This document shows positions 63,201 to 64,000 of a stretch of DNA of 64,000 nt, one piece after another (the stretch's first letter is position 1; each line of letters begins with the position of its first letter). The translations under genes were made by a program, and so were the position numbers. The stretch is from Micromussa lordhowensis (lineage: Eukaryota > Cnidaria > Anthozoa > Scleractinia > Lobophylliidae), in the NCBI GenBank assembly GCA_964020085.1, contig OZ026603.1, positions 4,101,365 through 4,165,364 of the forward strand. Reading direction: 5' to 3'. A model generated the notes under the pieces. The model worked only from the letters and a program-made list of their open reading frames with translations. It was not told the DNA's origin and did not search any database.

Positions 63201-64000
63201 CAAAATCTCGTGAGAGGTGACTTTGGTTAGCCTGTGAACACAGACGAATTTTGGTGGGATATATAACAATTATTCAGGTTTATTAGCGTTATGATGGTGC
63301 AAACAAAATGCAAATTAAACAACACTGAGTTATTCCCCAAACTGTTCCATATTCAGAGCAAAGAAATTGGAAACAACAAGTACTACCAAGAGACAATGGC
63401 AAAGTGAGATTTCGCCTGAATATTGACGTTAGAAAGGAAATGGAAGACTTGAGGCTGCATGCCATGAAACAACTAATTACGTTCGCAAAAGGTCGACTGA
63501 ATTTTAGCTGCAAGAGTACAACAGCAGCTAATGTTGACGTTACGGAAACTCTTTTAGATAACTGGCTGAAGAATAACCACATTACCGTAGATAAAATATA
63601 TTACCTTCGCAGTCTGTTTGTATTTTTTTTTGACGAATTTTAGCGTTCAAATTTATTTCTCAACCGCAGAAAACTGGCAGAAAAACAGAATCCTGTGGCA
63701 ACTCGCTAAAATTAGACTTGAGTGAATAAGCCAATCAAATGGGAGCATTGGCCGTCCATTGGGATTGGTGATTGACAGGCTGAACACCTCAGCCTCGTTA
63801 TATAGGATCGCTCCGTGTTTAAATTGGGACTCATTTGTTCCTTTCACCATACCTGGAGGCATCTTTGCAATGCCTGAAAATATTTCAAAAATGCCTGCTT
63901 TTTAGAGTTATTTTCATCATCTGATAAAGACTCCAAATCGTTTTTGCTTCTTTTGGCCATTGGTGTCTTGTTGTCTTCCTCATCTTCTGAGTGGGCCTTC
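60109..64000 (-). CDS. TERF2IP: RAP1/TERF2IP-like telomere protein, C-terminal exons (5' part outside)
   Basis: Exons 63853-64000, 61493-61592 and 60109-60242 join in phase (49 codons plus, then G|GT across the last junction) and end in TAA. The visible part is an acidic/basic low-complexity stretch (SEDEEDNKTPMAKRSKND), then a block resembling the RAP1 C-terminal domain: KLHPELTVPQIIHALLVSSG, then WTSKEDKILLSKNKDDISSL and HAVIDRMNFMEGTN. In vertebrates this domain binds TRF2 and the protein protects telomere ends from recombination. The assignment rests on this short domain, so another RCT-like protein is possible. The gene is convergent with DELE1. Confidence 0.65.
60311..60640 (+). repeat. 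Repeat with TCATGGAAA motifs
   Basis: TCATGGAAAGTCATG and related copies recur five to six times, first in a cluster at 60311-60370 and again near 60570-60600, around an AT-rich core. It is probably an old interspersed repeat in the last TERF2IP-like intron. Confidence 0.45.
61493..61592 (-). CDS. TERF2IP: TERF2IP-like penultimate exon
   Basis: Encodes KLHPELTVPQIIHALLVSSG and YLDDADDYYQNGS plus one base. The acceptor is gttacag and the donor gtttgt. Confidence 0.75.
61884..62315. repeat. Near-perfect 432-bp palindrome
   Basis: The two arms of about 205 bp differ at only about eight positions by eye. They meet at a short cluster of ATCCGGACAA repeats (62076-62115). Mirror-image 60-65-aa ORFs on both strands are by-products. 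It lies in a TERF2IP-like intron. Confidence 0.92.
62838..63818. mobile_element. 981-bp DNA element with TTAA target duplication
   Basis: ACACGGAGCGATCCTATA at 62838 is the exact complement of the other end (to 63818). TTAA flanks both ends (62834-62837, 63819-63822). TTAA duplications are typical of piggyBac-type transposons. No transposase was recognised; the inner ORFs of 97 and 79 residues have no known features. Confidence 0.8.
63853..64000 (-). CDS. TERF2IP: TERF2IP-like exon, cut by the window edge
   Basis: Encodes KAHSEDEEDNKTPMAKRSKN to FLKYFQALQRCLQ. The donor is gtatgg. It ends 34 bp from the TTAA element. The 5' end is outside the window. Confidence 0.65.

Noticed and set aside
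63289..63643. 97-aa (-) and 79-aa (+) ORFs in the TTAA element as a transposase
   Set aside because: Too short, overlapping on opposite strands, and no DDE-type motif.

Overview
The window looks like nuclear DNA of an anthozoan cnidarian, probably a stony coral (inference). It has intron-rich animal housekeeping genes with GT-AG introns, a single-exon class A GPCR, tRNA-derived SINEs, BEL/Pao and Penelope-like retroelements, and many small fold-back DNA elements. Nothing looks bacterial or viral. All gene models were built by eye from splice sites, reading phase and remembered family sequences.

Layout. (1) 1-9,027: a single-exon rhodopsin-like GPCR on + (6136-7248), with a possible 5' UTR exon near 1.6 kb. 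It appears to sit inside a very long LARS1 intron. (2) 9,028-38,239 on the minus strand: 22 coding exons of cytoplasmic leucyl-tRNA synthetase (LARS1), from the start codon to about residue 645. The KMSKS and C-terminal exons are not in the window. One exon is only 6 nt. Intron 6 carries a three-layer nest: a LINE fragment is split by a full-length BEL/Pao element with identical 286-bp LTRs, and the 3' LTR of that element is split by a Penelope-like element. Other introns hold fold-back elements and SINEs. (3) 38,240-38,438: a compact bidirectional promoter shared by LARS1 and NUDCD2. (4) 38,439-53,942 on +: NUDCD2 in four coding exons. Its third intron is almost entirely a 12.7-kb minisatellite of about 344 copies of a 37-bp unit. 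The array contains a 2,664-bp internal duplication (exactly 72 units) and a 222-bp higher-order repeat. (5) 55,560-57,607 on +: a three-exon Sel1-repeat gene that matches DELE1, the mitochondrial stress relay protein. (6) 60,109-64,000 on the minus strand: the C-terminal exons of a RAP1/TERF2IP-like telomere protein, running off the right edge. One of its introns holds a near-perfect 430-bp palindrome and a TTAA-flanked 981-bp element.

The genes do not form one pathway. LARS1 charges leucine tRNA, NUDCD2 is an HSP90/dynein co-chaperone, DELE1 signals mitochondrial damage to the integrated stress response, and TERF2IP belongs to telomere complexes. LARS1, NUDCD2 and DELE1 orthologues all lie on human chromosome 5q, so the block may be a remnant of ancient linkage. 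The most unusual structure is the giant minisatellite in NUDCD2. Its half-units alternate between SOX-like and GATA-like core motifs.
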